In this document: piece by piece, positions 55,556 to 63,682 of the stretch
Numbering within the stretch: the stretch's first letter is position 1
How the letters are laid out: every line of letters begins with the position of its first letter
NCBI RefSeq assembly: GCF_001424225.1
Contig: NZ_LMOR01000003.1
Coordinates: 561,006-625,005 of the forward strand
Direction of reading: 5' to 3'
DNA: 64,000 nt
Source: Microbacterium sp. Leaf151
GTDB taxonomy: Bacteria > Actinomycetota > Actinomycetes > Actinomycetales > Microbacteriaceae
Program-made: the position numbers and the translations under genes
The notes under the pieces: model-generated
What the model saw: the letters and a program-made list of their open reading frames with translations, nothing else
What the model was told of the DNA's origin: nothing
Database searches by the model: none

Positions 55556-55601
55556 ATCGGGGCGTGTTTCGTGCGCCCCGAAGGACGAAACACGCCCCGA
55601 T
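55556..55601. repeat. Palindromic element, GGGGCG type (copy 4)
   Basis: ATCGGGGCGTGTTTCGT (55556-55572) is fully complementary to 55585-55601 with a 12-base loop. The arms share TCGGGGCG with the elements at 18266 and 31463. It stands between the convergent DoxX-like and recQ genes and can act as a bidirectional terminator. Confidence 0.75.
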
Positions 55602-55795
55602 ACGTGACGAGCTCGTTCGCGCGGTGCGGCTGGTTCGGCGTGGGGCACCCATTGGGCGTCGGGTCGGTCGGTGGCCGCCCTGTTGCCTGAAACGTGACCC
55701 GACCATCACCGCCGAAGGGGGTCAGACCTCCGGACCGGCGGAACACCCCGAATGCCAGAGCGGCCCGAGGGCCGCATGACAGCAGCGTGCGCGGA

Positions 55796-55827
55796 GTGCC
55801 TGCCGGCCCCTTGGGGCGGGCAGGCAC
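55796..55827 (-). terminator. Hairpin downstream of recQ
   Basis: GTGCCTGCC (55796-55804) pairs with GGCAGGCAC (55819-55827), and CCCC/GGGG extends the stem to a CTTG loop with one mismatch. It lies about 100 bases past the recQ stop. The rest of 55602-55930 shows no gene or RNA I recognise. Confidence 0.6.
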
Positions 55828-55930
55828 GCCCCAGGAGCGACTGATGCGACTCGACTCGACGAGTCAGCTCCTCGCGCAGCCGCTTTACCCGACGAGGCCC
55901 CCGCTACCCCGACCCGCGACGTCCGGACGC

Positions 55931-57583
55931 TTACGCCGCCTCGCCGAGCTCAAGGATGCCGTTCTCGAAAGCCGCGCGGGCGAGCACCTTGTAGCCGTGC
56001 TCGGGGAAGAACACGGTGAGCCGGTCGTCTTCGATCCCCATGACCGTGCCGGTGCCGAATTCGCCGTGCTCGACGACGGAGTCGATGCGGATGCCGTCTT
56101 CGTCCGCGTCCGCAGGGCCGTCGACGTCGACCGGACCCACGGCGCCGCTGTCGCAGCGGTCGCACGCCCCGCACCGTTCGGACGCCTCGACCCCGAAGTA
56201 CTCGAGCAGCGCGCGTCGGCGGCAGTGGGTCGTCTCGGCGTAACCGCGCATGATCTCGATGCGCGACGCGCGGATACGCTGCTCGGCCTCGTCACGCTCG
56301 CGAACGGCGCTCACCGCATCGCCCGCCGACACCCGCTCGCGCATCGAGACGCCCTCGGGGCTCGACACGGCCAGACCGCACGCGACGAGCTGGTTCAGCA
56401 CGCGACCGATGACGCGGGCCGAGCGCCCGGCCTCTTCGGCGATGTCCTTCGCGCGCAGGGGGGATTCCGCGCGCCGCAGGACATCCCAGACGCCGGCGAT
56501 GTCGGCGCGCTTCGTGTGCCCACCGGCGAAGAACGACCGCAGCGAGAAGTCTTCGGCACGGTAATGCAGGATCGCCCGGGCGGGTTTCCCGTCGCGCGCC
56601 GCGCGGCCGATCTCCTGCGCATAAGAGTCCAGCGACTCTGTGACGTCGGCGTGCACGACCAGGCGCACGTCGCTCTTGTCGACGCCCATGCCGAACGCCG
56701 AGGTCGCGACCACGACATCGAGTTCGCCTGCGCTCCACGCCGTGTGCACCTCGTCGCGCCGCTTCTGAGCCATCGCCCCGTGGTACGCGGCCGCCCGGAG
56801 GCCGAGGGCGGTGAGCTCGTCGGCGTACGCGTCGGTCTCTTTGCGGGTCGCCACGTACACCAGCGCCGGGCCGCCGGCATCCTGGACATCCGCGATGACG
56901 GCACGACGCTTGTCGTCGTCGTGCTCGTGGCGGCGGACCGCCATGTGGATCTCGGGACGATCCATGCCGCGCACCTCGAGGTGCGGCTCGCGCATGCCCA
57001 GACTCGCCACGATGTCGTCGCGGACGGGGGCGGATGCCGTGGCCGTCAGCGCCAGCACCGGCGGATGCCCGAGCGCCTCGACGGCGTCGCCGATCCGCGC
57101 GTAGTCGGGTCGGAAGTCGTGGCCCCAGGCCGAGACGCAATGCGCTTCATCGACGACGACGAGACGCACATCGGCCTTCGCGAGGCGGTCGAACACCTCG
57201 CTGTTCGCCAGCTGCTCGGGCGCGAGGAAGGCGTACACGGCGTCGCCGCTCTCGATCGCCGCCCATGCGGCCTTCTTGGCCGACGCGCTCGTGCGGGAGT
57301 TCAGGGCGATGGCGGCGGGAGCATCGGGAGCGGCGTCGATGGAGTCGATCTGGTCGCGCTGCAGCGCCAGCAGCGGCGAGATGACGACGGTCACGCCGCC
57401 GAGCTCGCATCCGGAGATCTGGTACACCGCCGACTTCCCCGCACCCGTGGGGAACACGACGAGGGTGTCGCGCCCGCCGACGACCGCGTCGATCGCTTCG
57501 GCCTGCCCCGGCAGCAGGTCGTCCCACCCGAAGACCTCACGGGCGGTGCGGGCGGACTGTTCGAGGGTGGCGGGAGCGTTCAC
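55931..57583 (-). CDS. recQ: RecQ-family ATP-dependent DNA helicase
   Basis: This 550-residue superfamily 2 helicase unwinds DNA in repair and recombination. It has the RecQ motif 0 glutamine (LLPGQAEAI, Q27), Walker A PTGAGKS (residues 45-51), DEAH in VVVDEAHCVSAWGHDFRPDY, motif V/VI GMGVDKSDVRLVVHADVTESLDSYAQEIGRAARDG, and the RecQ zinc site HCRRRALLEYFGVEASERCGACDRC. There is no HRDC domain; instead the C-terminus carries EHGEFGTGTVMGIEDDRLTVFFPEHGYKVL, like the Tudor-type tail of UvrD helicases. The start is GTG 57583, with AGGAATGAGG upstream. It is divergent from a DNA ligase gene. Confidence 0.94.
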   Translation of the reverse strand: MNAPATLEQSARTAREVFGWDDLLPGQAEAIDAVVGGRDTLVVFPTGAGKSAVYQISGCELGGVTVVISPLLALQRDQIDSIDAAPDAPAAIALNSRTSASAKKAAWAAIESGDAVYAFLAPEQLANSEVFDRLAKADVRLVVVDEAHCVSAWGHDFRPDYARIGDAVEALGHPPVLALTATASAPVRDDIVASLGMREPHLEVRGMDRPEIHMAVRRHEHDDDKRRAVIADVQDAGGPALVYVATRKETDAYADELTALGLRAAAYHGAMAQKRRDEVHTAWSAGELDVVVATSAFGMGVDKSDVRLVVHADVTESLDSYAQEIGRAARDGKPARAILHYRAEDFSLRSFFAGGHTKRADIAGVWDVLRRAESPLRAKDIAEEAGRSARVIGRVLNQLVACGLAVSSPEGVSMRERVSAGDAVSAVRERDEAEQRIRASRIEIMRGYAETTHCRRRALLEYFGVEASERCGACDRCDSGAVGPVDVDGPADADEDGIRIDSVVEHGEFGTGTVMGIEDDRLTVFFPEHGYKVLARAAFENGILELGEAA

Positions 57584-57610
57584 GGATGCCTCATTCCTGG
57601 GGGAGCCCCC

Positions 57611-57633
57611 AGCACACCTCAGACCTCCGACAT
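57611..57633 (-). promoter_or_regulatory. PafBC-like promoter of recQ
   Basis: On the minus strand ATGTCGGAG, 8 bases, TGTGCT. The -10 is weak (TGnnnT rather than TAnnnT) but the spacing is exact. Transcription would start near 57604. Confidence 0.55.
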
Positions 57634-57937
57634 CGCGCCGGGGGTTGCGGCCGTCGGCGACGTGTGATGGACGGCGACCGTGACGAGCGGCGCGGGGCGC
57701 CGACGCCGAGCTCGCATCGAACGGTCGAGTCCGCGCCCGAATCGGACTCGTGACCGCACGGGTTCGGCGCGCACCCGGACCCGGCGAAGGCAGGCTCGCC
57801 CGGCGAACGCCTGCGGCCTCGGCCACCGTGTGCCGGCCCGATGCGGGGTGGTGTCCTGCGACGGCCCGCGCGGGAGACCGCGGTGCGGGTCGGACCCCGG
57901 ATGCCACGGGCGCCGCGACGACGCAAGCGCCGGGCCG
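57634..57937. other. Intergenic DNA between divergent recQ and ligase promoters
   Basis: These 304 bases lie between the two outward-facing promoters. Reading frames here are GC-driven (Arg-rich) and show no start signal or domain. I see no tRNA, operator or strong hairpin. Confidence 0.6.
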
Positions 57938-57960
57938 ATGTCGGAGGGGAGTGCCAGGAT
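57938..57960 (+). promoter_or_regulatory. PafBC-like promoter of the DNA ligase gene
   Basis: ATGTCGGAG, 8 bases, CAGGAT (YAnnnT), ending exactly 6 bases before the ATG at 57967. The -10 overlaps a GGATGCC heptamer. Confidence 0.65.
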
Positions 57961-57966
57961 GCCGAC

Positions 57967-59529
57967 ATGCTCTTCAGCGACATCGAGACTGCCCTCGCGA
58001 CGGTGACGAACACACGCTCGCGGCTGGCGAAGGTCGACGCTCTCGCCGCGGTGCTGCGGTCTCTCGCGCCCGACGAGATCGTGCCGGCGGTGGGCCTGCT
58101 GACGGCGTCGCCGCGTCAGGGTCGTCTCGGTGTCGGCTGGCGCACGTTGTCGAGCCGCGGCGGATCGCACGCCGGCGAGCCCTCGCTGACGGTCGACGAC
58201 GTCGACGAGGCCTTCTCGCGGCTGACCGGGATCGGCGGTGCGGGGTCGGCGGCGGTCCGCACGGCGCTCCTCGACACGCTGGCCGAGCGGGCGACGGCGG
58301 CGGAGTGGCAGCTGCTCATCCGCGTCATGACCGGCGAACTGCGAACGGGTGCGCTGGAGGGGGTGCTCGTCGATGCCGTCGCTCGTGCCTCCGACCGCGA
58401 CGGTGCCGCGGTGCGGCGCGCCGCGATGCTCTCGGGCGACCTCGGCCAGACGGCGCGTGTGGCCCTGACCGGCACGGTCGACGATCTCGCCGCCGTGGGC
58501 CTCATCGTCGGTCGCGGGGTGCAGCCGATGCTCGCCTCCACCGCCACATCGGTCGCCGACGCGCTGGGTGACGCCGGCCGGGCGTCGGTGGAGTACAAGC
58601 TCGACGGGGCCCGCGTGCAGGTGCACCGGCATGGTGACGAGGTGCACGTGTTCACCCGCACGTTGGCCGATGTCACCCACCGGGTGCCCGAGATCGTCGA
58701 GGTGGTCCGCGGTCTGCCGGTGGACGACGTCATCCTCGACGGTGAGACGCTGTCGCTCGACGACGACGGGGGTCCGCGTCCCTTCCAAGACACGATGGCG
58801 CGCTTCGGTGCCGAGACGGCGCGCGAGATCGCCCTGCGCCCGTGGTTCTTCGACGTCCTGCACATCGACGGGCGCGACCTCGTCGACGAGCCCTTGTCGG
58901 CCCGACTCGACGAGCTCGAGAGGATCGCCTCGCCCTGGCGCATCCCGGCGGTGACCACGGACGACGTCGAGACCGCCGACGCGTTCGCGCGCGATGCCCT
59001 CGCGGCCGGTCACGAAGGCGTGATGGTCAAAGGCCTCGACGCCCCGTACACGGCTGGTCGGCGCGGCAAGAGCTGGCTCAAGGTCAAGCCCGTGCACACC
59101 TTCGACCTCGTCGTGCTCGGCGTCGAACGCGGGTCGGGGCGGCGCTCGGGCTGGCTCTCGAACCTGCACCTCGGGGCGCGAGACCCCGCGGGCCGTTTCG
59201 GGCAGCCCGACGGTTTCGTCATGGTGGGCAAGACGTTCAAGGGCCTCACCGACGAGCTGCTGACCTGGCAGACCGCGCATTTCTCCGAGCGTGAGGCCGG
59301 GGAGATCCCCGGCGGCATCCGGGTCGTGCCCGACACGGTCGTCGAGATCGCGATCGACGGCGTCCAGCGATCAGTGCGGTATCCCGGCGGCGTGGCGCTG
59401 CGCTTCGCGCGCGTGAAGGCCTACCGTTCCGACAAGCCCGCGGCCGAGGCCGACACGATCGATACGCTGCGGTCGCTCCTCCCCGGGGGCGGCGGGTCGG
59501 CCGATTCCGATGAGTCGGGCGAGGGTTGA
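57967..59529 (+). CDS. ligB: ATP-dependent DNA ligase (LigB type)
   Basis: This 520-residue ligase seals nicks using ATP. Its layout matches mycobacterial LigB: an N-terminal DNA-binding domain (residues 1-200), adenylation domain with catalytic K211 in EYKLDGARVQVHRHG, VILDGETLSL, and the OB domain with KSWLKVKPVHTFDLVVLGVERGSG and VALRFARVKAYRSDKPAAEAD. The length agrees with that family. ATG 57967 directly follows the -10 with a 6-base spacer, so the mRNA is leaderless. It is divergent from recQ, with both genes under similar promoters, which suggests joint repair roles. Confidence 0.94.
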   Translation: MLFSDIETALATVTNTRSRLAKVDALAAVLRSLAPDEIVPAVGLLTASPRQGRLGVGWRTLSSRGGSHAGEPSLTVDDVDEAFSRLTGIGGAGSAAVRTALLDTLAERATAAEWQLLIRVMTGELRTGALEGVLVDAVARASDRDGAAVRRAAMLSGDLGQTARVALTGTVDDLAAVGLIVGRGVQPMLASTATSVADALGDAGRASVEYKLDGARVQVHRHGDEVHVFTRTLADVTHRVPEIVEVVRGLPVDDVILDGETLSLDDDGGPRPFQDTMARFGAETAREIALRPWFFDVLHIDGRDLVDEPLSARLDELERIASPWRIPAVTTDDVETADAFARDALAAGHEGVMVKGLDAPYTAGRRGKSWLKVKPVHTFDLVVLGVERGSGRRSGWLSNLHLGARDPAGRFGQPDGFVMVGKTFKGLTDELLTWQTAHFSEREAGEIPGGIRVVPDTVVEIAIDGVQRSVRYPGGVALRFARVKAYRSDKPAAEADTIDTLRSLLPGGGGSADSDESGEG

Positions 59530-59614
59530 TGCCGTGGGCAGCACGCAGCCGGCAGCCGCCGGGTGGGCGAAGAGATCGTCTCGCGACATACCGCGGGACC
59601 GAGAGGACGACGCG

Positions 59615-60241
59615 ATGAGTCTCGCACCCTGGCTCGACGGCGAGCTCGGCTACCGCAGTTTCGGAACACCCGGAGCGCCGCGCGCCGTGTTCGTTCTGCG
59701 CACCGGAGATTCGGCCACCACCGACCCCGACGCGCGCGTCACGTCCGGCTACGACGTGCGCGTGGTCGCCGTGGGGCTCGACGCCCCCGAGCTGGAAGAC
59801 CCCCCGGTCTTCGGCGGGCAGACCCCCGCCGGTCTCACCGTGGAGGCATTACGGGAGCTGGTCGGTCGCGAGGCGCCCGGCGCCATCGTCGGACTGGTGG
59901 GGGAGCGCTCCGCCGGCCCGATCGCGATCTATCTCGCCGCAGCCCTGGGCCCGGTCGTGGATCGCCTGGCCATCGTCGGCGTGCAGAGTCCGTCCGACCC
60001 GCTCAGCCGCGATCTGCGCACACCCCTCCTCGACCATCTCGACGCCGAGGTTCTCGTCGTCGTCGGGGGCGACGGTCCGGCAGATTCCGGCGACGCCGAG
60101 TGGTACGTCGAGCGGATGCGATCGGCCGAGGTCGAGGTCGTGCCCGACGCCGAGATCACCTCGGTCAACGGACACGTCACGCTCACCTCGGTCTGGGAGC
60201 GCGTGCTCGCACACGTCGCCCCCGGTGCCGGGCGCCGCTGA
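59615..60241 (+). CDS. Alpha/beta-hydrolase-like protein of unknown function
   Basis: This 208-residue protein (MSLAPWLDGELGYRSFGTPGAPRAVFVLRTGD) has a loose alpha/beta-hydrolase fold pattern. The elbow reads AIVGLVGERSAGPIAIYLAAAL, where GERSAG could replace the usual GxSxG nucleophile turn. A final His lies in SVNGHVTLTSVWERVL. The match is weak, so activity is uncertain. ATG 59615 has GAGAGGA about 7-8 bases upstream. It follows the ligase gene by 85 bases on the same strand. Confidence 0.75.
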   Translation: MSLAPWLDGELGYRSFGTPGAPRAVFVLRTGDSATTDPDARVTSGYDVRVVAVGLDAPELEDPPVFGGQTPAGLTVEALRELVGREAPGAIVGLVGERSAGPIAIYLAAALGPVVDRLAIVGVQSPSDPLSRDLRTPLLDHLDAEVLVVVGGDGPADSGDAEWYVERMRSAEVEVVPDAEITSVNGHVTLTSVWERVLAHVAPGAGRR

Positions 60242-60259
60242 CCGCCGAGGCCCTCTCCG

Positions 60260-61120
60260 TCAGCCGCGGACGACCGCCTTCACCTGCACGACGTTGGACT
60301 CTTCGTCTACCTCGACGTGCTCGGTCTGCGCCTTCAGGAAGTCCGAGAAGCTGCGGAATCCCAGCGCCTTCTCGCTGAAGGATGGGTCGAGACGCTTCAT
60401 GAGGTCTTTCACCGCCGACGCGTGCAGCCACTCCCCGTCGGCGCGCTCTCCCTCCAGCTGCATCGCCCGCTCGAGCAGGTCGACAGCCGGGTCCTTGGAG
60501 CGCTTGCGCGCCCGGGGCCGCGAGGGCGGGGAATCCTTCTTGGTCTCGGCCAGGTTCGGGATGCCGGGCAGGGAGTCGTACGCATCGAAGCGGTCGCAGG
60601 CCGCCGCGAGCGATTTCGCGGTGGAGCCCGCCACGCCGACGCCCACGACGTACCGCCCGAGCCTCTTGCACCGCTGCGCAAGGGGAACGTAGTCGCTGTC
60701 GCCGGCGACGATGACCACGTGCGTCAGGTCGGGGAGGCGGAACATGTCTTCCACGGCATCCACCGCCAGCCGGATGTCGGCGCCGTTCTTCGCGTAGGCC
60801 GCCGCGGGGAAGAGCTGCACGAGGTCGACCGCGCGGGCCACCAACTGCGAGCGGTACTCGGCGTTGACCGGAGCGGACCAATCGGCGTACGCCCGGGTCA
60901 GCACGAGGGTGCCGAACGATGCCGCGTAGTCGATGATCGCGCCCACGTCGATCGTCGCCTTCGTCAGCCGCTCGGTGATCTCGGGGTCGACCGGGCTGTC
61001 GGCGATCTTCTGCCGGTCACGCGAATAGGCGTTGCGCCCGTGAACGCGGTCGTACCACGACATCACGATGTTGTCGAAGTCGAGGTAGACGGCGACGCGG
61101 GCGGTCTGGGTGTCGGGCAT
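60260..61120 (-). CDS. NYN-domain (PIN-like) protein with C-terminal OST-HTH/LOTUS domain
   Basis: This 286-residue protein combines a NYN/LabA-type PIN-like nuclease domain (RVAVYLDFDNIVMSWYDR, then HVVIVAGDSDYVPLAQRCKRLGRYVVGVGV, with conserved acidic residues for metal binding) with a C-terminal LOTUS/OST-HTH domain (WLHASAVKDLMKRLDPSFSEKALGFRSFSDFLKAQTEHVEV). In other organisms this pairing is linked to RNA binding and processing. The link is a basic stretch (RPRARKRSK). CAAACT ends 6 bases before the ATG at 61120, so a leaderless start is likely. The frame reaching to 62338 is an antisense extension. Confidence 0.9.
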   Translation of the reverse strand: MPDTQTARVAVYLDFDNIVMSWYDRVHGRNAYSRDRQKIADSPVDPEITERLTKATIDVGAIIDYAASFGTLVLTRAYADWSAPVNAEYRSQLVARAVDLVQLFPAAAYAKNGADIRLAVDAVEDMFRLPDLTHVVIVAGDSDYVPLAQRCKRLGRYVVGVGVAGSTAKSLAAACDRFDAYDSLPGIPNLAETKKDSPPSRPRARKRSKDPAVDLLERAMQLEGERADGEWLHASAVKDLMKRLDPSFSEKALGFRSFSDFLKAQTEHVEVDEESNVVQVKAVVRG

Positions 61121-61212
61121 GACTCCAGTTTGACCCGTCCGCCGGGCGCGCAGAAACCCCGCGCCCGGGAAGGCGGAAACACCTCCCGCGCGAGGACCGC
61201 GGGCGTTGGTGC

Positions 61213-62196
61213 TCAGCGCTCGCCGGGGTAGACGACGCCGATCTGGCGGCGCACCTCGTCGAGCACGCCCATGATCGCGACGGTCTCGTCGATCGGGAGG
61301 ATGTCGTTCGCGGCGGCGCCATCGGCCGCGAAGCGTTCGGCGGCGAGCGCTTGATATTGCATGCCGCGCCCCTCGACCTCGGAGGAGAACTCCTCGAGCA
61401 CTTCGCCCTCGGGCGACACGACGCGGAACGAGGTGGGCGTGTACCAGACGCGGTCGATCTCGATGCGCGCCTCGGTTCCGACGATCTGCGCGGCGTTCGT
61501 GCCGGCGCCCCGCGACGACGACACCGTGGTGGAGATCGCGCCGCCCGTGTGCACGAACGTCGTCGCGACCTCGGCGTCGCTTCCGGCATCCGAGAGGCGG
61601 GCGAGGGCGGTGATGCGCTCGGGCAGTCCGAGCACGTCGACGGCGAACGAGATGGGGTAGATGCCCAGGTCGAGAAGGGCGCCGCCACCGAGCGCGAGGT
61701 CGTTGAGGCGGTGCGCGGGGTCGGTCGGGAGCTTCTGGGTGTGGTCGGCCGAGACGACGCGTACCTCGCCGAGAGTGCCGGCGGCGAGGATCTCGCGGAT
61801 GCGCACCATGTGCGGCAGGTAGCGCGTCCACATCGCCTCCATGGCGAGCAGGCCCTTCTCGGCGGCGCGATCGCGGATGATCGTCGCCTCGGTCGCGTTG
61901 AGGGCGAAGGGCTTCTCGACGAGCACGTGCTTGCCGTGATTCAGCGCGAGCAGGGCGTTGTCGATGTGGCCGGGGTGCGGGGTCGCGATGTAAATGATGT
62001 CGACGTCGGGGTCGGCCACGAGTTCTTCGTACGAGCCGTGGGCGTTCGCGATGTCGTACTGCGCCGCGAACTCGCGGGCGCTGTCGATGCGGCGGGAACC
62101 CACGGCGGCGACGTGCAAGCCCGCCGTGCGAAGGTCGGAGGTGAAGGCGTGGGCGATTCCGCCCGTCGCGAGGATGCCCCAATGCAGTCCGGTCAT
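61213..62196 (-). CDS. Gfo/Idh/MocA-family oxidoreductase
   Basis: This 327-residue NAD(P)-dependent dehydrogenase has the Rossmann start GLHWGILATGGIAHAFTSDLRTAGL, the TPHPGH strand and the family EKP motif KHVLVEKPFALNATEA. The C-terminal half GGGALLDLGIYPISFAVDVLGLPERI holds the catalytic His/Asp-type region. The substrate is probably a sugar or polyol derivative. ATG 62196 follows TACGGT and GGATGCC (7-base spacer). It is divergent from the LacI regulator, whose operator lies 109 bases away, so shared control is possible. Confidence 0.92.
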   Translation of the reverse strand: MTGLHWGILATGGIAHAFTSDLRTAGLHVAAVGSRRIDSAREFAAQYDIANAHGSYEELVADPDVDIIYIATPHPGHIDNALLALNHGKHVLVEKPFALNATEATIIRDRAAEKGLLAMEAMWTRYLPHMVRIREILAAGTLGEVRVVSADHTQKLPTDPAHRLNDLALGGGALLDLGIYPISFAVDVLGLPERITALARLSDAGSDAEVATTFVHTGGAISTTVSSSRGAGTNAAQIVGTEARIEIDRVWYTPTSFRVVSPEGEVLEEFSSEVEGRGMQYQALAAERFAADGAAANDILPIDETVAIMGVLDEVRRQIGVVYPGER

Positions 62197-62304
62197 GGCA
62201 TCCACCGTATCGGCGCGCGACGGCACCCCGGGTCACGGGTTCACCCGCACGAACGTGATCGCAGGTCGCCGGGTACACCCCTCTTGCGTCGTCGGTTATC
62301 CTCT

Positions 62305-62318
62305 TGTGACCGGTCACG
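62305..62318. promoter_or_regulatory. LacI-type operator TGTGACCGGTCACG
   Basis: GTGACCGGTCAC (62306-62317) is a perfect 12-base palindrome just upstream of the LacI gene and follows a TATCCT -10. A near-identical site lies upstream of the sugar-binding gene at 63683. It suggests autoregulation. Confidence 0.7.
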
Positions 62319-62349
62319 CAGCAGCGCGCGACCCGCAATGAGGCGGACG

Positions 62350-63375
62350 ATGAGCGACACCGATATCCCGGAGGCGACAGGGCGCGCCCCGAGCATCCGC
62401 GATGTCGCCCGGGTGGCGGGGGTGTCCTACCAGACTGTTTCGCGGGTGATCAACAACAGTTCGCAGCTGCGCCCTGAGACGGCGGCGAAGGTGCGTTCGG
62501 CGATCGCCGAGCTGAAGTTCGTGCCGAACCAGGCCGCCCGAGCCCTCGCGACCAGTCGATCGCGCCTCATCGGCGTGATGGGCCCGCGCGTGACGACTCA
62601 CGGCGTGGCTTCCATGGTGCAGGCGATCGAGTCCGCCGCACGCGCCGCGGGTTACCGGCTGACCGTCACGAACCTCGCCACGAGCGACCCCGACGATGTG
62701 CGCGCCTCGATCGACCACCTCATGCAGCAGTCGATCGAGGGGCTCATCGCGGTGGCGCCGCAGACTCGCGTGATCCCGATCCTCGAGGAGTTGAAGCTCC
62801 CGGTGCCGGTGCAGACCGTGGCCTCCACGGGGGTTTCGACCTCGCACAACGATCAGGCTGCGGGGGCGCGTGCCGCCGTGCGTCACCTGATCGAGCTGGG
62901 GCACACCCGCATCCTGCACATCGCCGGCCCGCGGGACTGGATCGAGGCCGACCATCGCATGCGGGGCTACCTGGCGGAAATGGATGCCGGCGACCTCCCG
63001 CCGCGGCCGCCGGTGCTGGGCGACTGGACCGCGCAGTTCGGCTACGAGGCCGGACGGGAGCTGCTGCGGACGGAGGACGTCACGGCGGTCTTCGCGGGGA
63101 ACGACCATATGGCGCTGGGGTTCATGCATGCCGTTCGCGCCATAGGTCGGTCGGTCCCCGAAGACATCTCGGTAGTCGGCTTCGACGACGTACCCGAATC
63201 GGCCCATCTCTGGCCGCCGCTGACCACCGTGCGGCAGGACTTCGTGGGGATCGGTACACGCGCCGTCGCCGACCTGCTCACCTCGCTCGGCGAGTTCCAG
63301 GGCGACGTGCCCGCGGCCGAACCCGACCACCTGCGCCTGATCGTGCGGTCGTCCACCGCGCCGCCCTCACGCTGA
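62350..63375 (+). CDS. LacI-family transcriptional regulator (sugar importer)
   Basis: This 341-residue regulator has the helix-turn-helix SIRDVARVAGVSYQTVSRVIN with hinge FVPNQAARALATSRSRLIGV, and the sugar-sensing domain (NDQAAGARAAVRHLIELGHTRILHIAGP, VFAGNDHMALGFMHAVRAIG, VVGFDDVPESAHLWPPLTTVRQD). ATG 62350 is chosen because GAGGCGG lies 4-10 bases upstream; ATG 62338 would leave no spacing. Operators in front of this gene and of the ChvE-like gene at 63683 share the same palindrome, so it likely controls that importer. Confidence 0.93.
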   Translation: MSDTDIPEATGRAPSIRDVARVAGVSYQTVSRVINNSSQLRPETAAKVRSAIAELKFVPNQAARALATSRSRLIGVMGPRVTTHGVASMVQAIESAARAAGYRLTVTNLATSDPDDVRASIDHLMQQSIEGLIAVAPQTRVIPILEELKLPVPVQTVASTGVSTSHNDQAAGARAAVRHLIELGHTRILHIAGPRDWIEADHRMRGYLAEMDAGDLPPRPPVLGDWTAQFGYEAGRELLRTEDVTAVFAGNDHMALGFMHAVRAIGRSVPEDISVVGFDDVPESAHLWPPLTTVRQDFVGIGTRAVADLLTSLGEFQGDVPAAEPDHLRLIVRSSTAPPSR

Positions 63376-63420
63376 CTTCGTCACGTTTCGGCAACGGCTC
63401 GATGTCATTCGCATCGAGAC

Positions 63421-63451
63421 TTGACAGGTCGACCGCCGGGCGCGGTAGCAT
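63421..63451 (+). promoter_or_regulatory. Housekeeping-type promoter of the ChvE-like gene
   Basis: TTGACA (63421-63426) and TAGCAT (63446-63451) are separated by 19 bases, upstream of the operator. The leader to the GTG at 63683 is about 220 bases. The rest of the 307-base gap after the regulator shows no gene. Confidence 0.55.
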
Positions 63452-63461
63452 CACACACACA

Positions 63462-63477
63462 ATGTGAACGGTCACAT
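63462..63477. promoter_or_regulatory. LacI-type operator ATGTGAACGGTCACAT
   Basis: A 16-base near-palindrome (two central mismatches) is 10 bases downstream of the -10, where a bound repressor would block initiation. It shares TGTGA-N-CGGTCAC with the operator at 62305. Confidence 0.72.
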
Positions 63478-63682
63478 GACCTGGTCACACGGACGACGGG
63501 ACTCGCTGCGGAGCGGATCCGTCGAGACGAAGACGTTTCGAACGACGCGGGTTCTCCCGCGGCACCGACCGGCACTTCGTTTCGCCCCTGAGGCCGTGCG
63601 CGGGGAATGCGGTCCGTCAGCAGTGCCTGCGATGGACTCCAGGGGGAGACATCGCGACTAACACCCAATGGAGGGAACCAGA

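Noticed and set aside
55602-55930. Possible structured RNA or tRNA between the DoxX-like gene and recQ
   Set aside because: I could fold two terminator-like hairpins but no cloverleaf, tmRNA, RNase P or SRP-like pattern.
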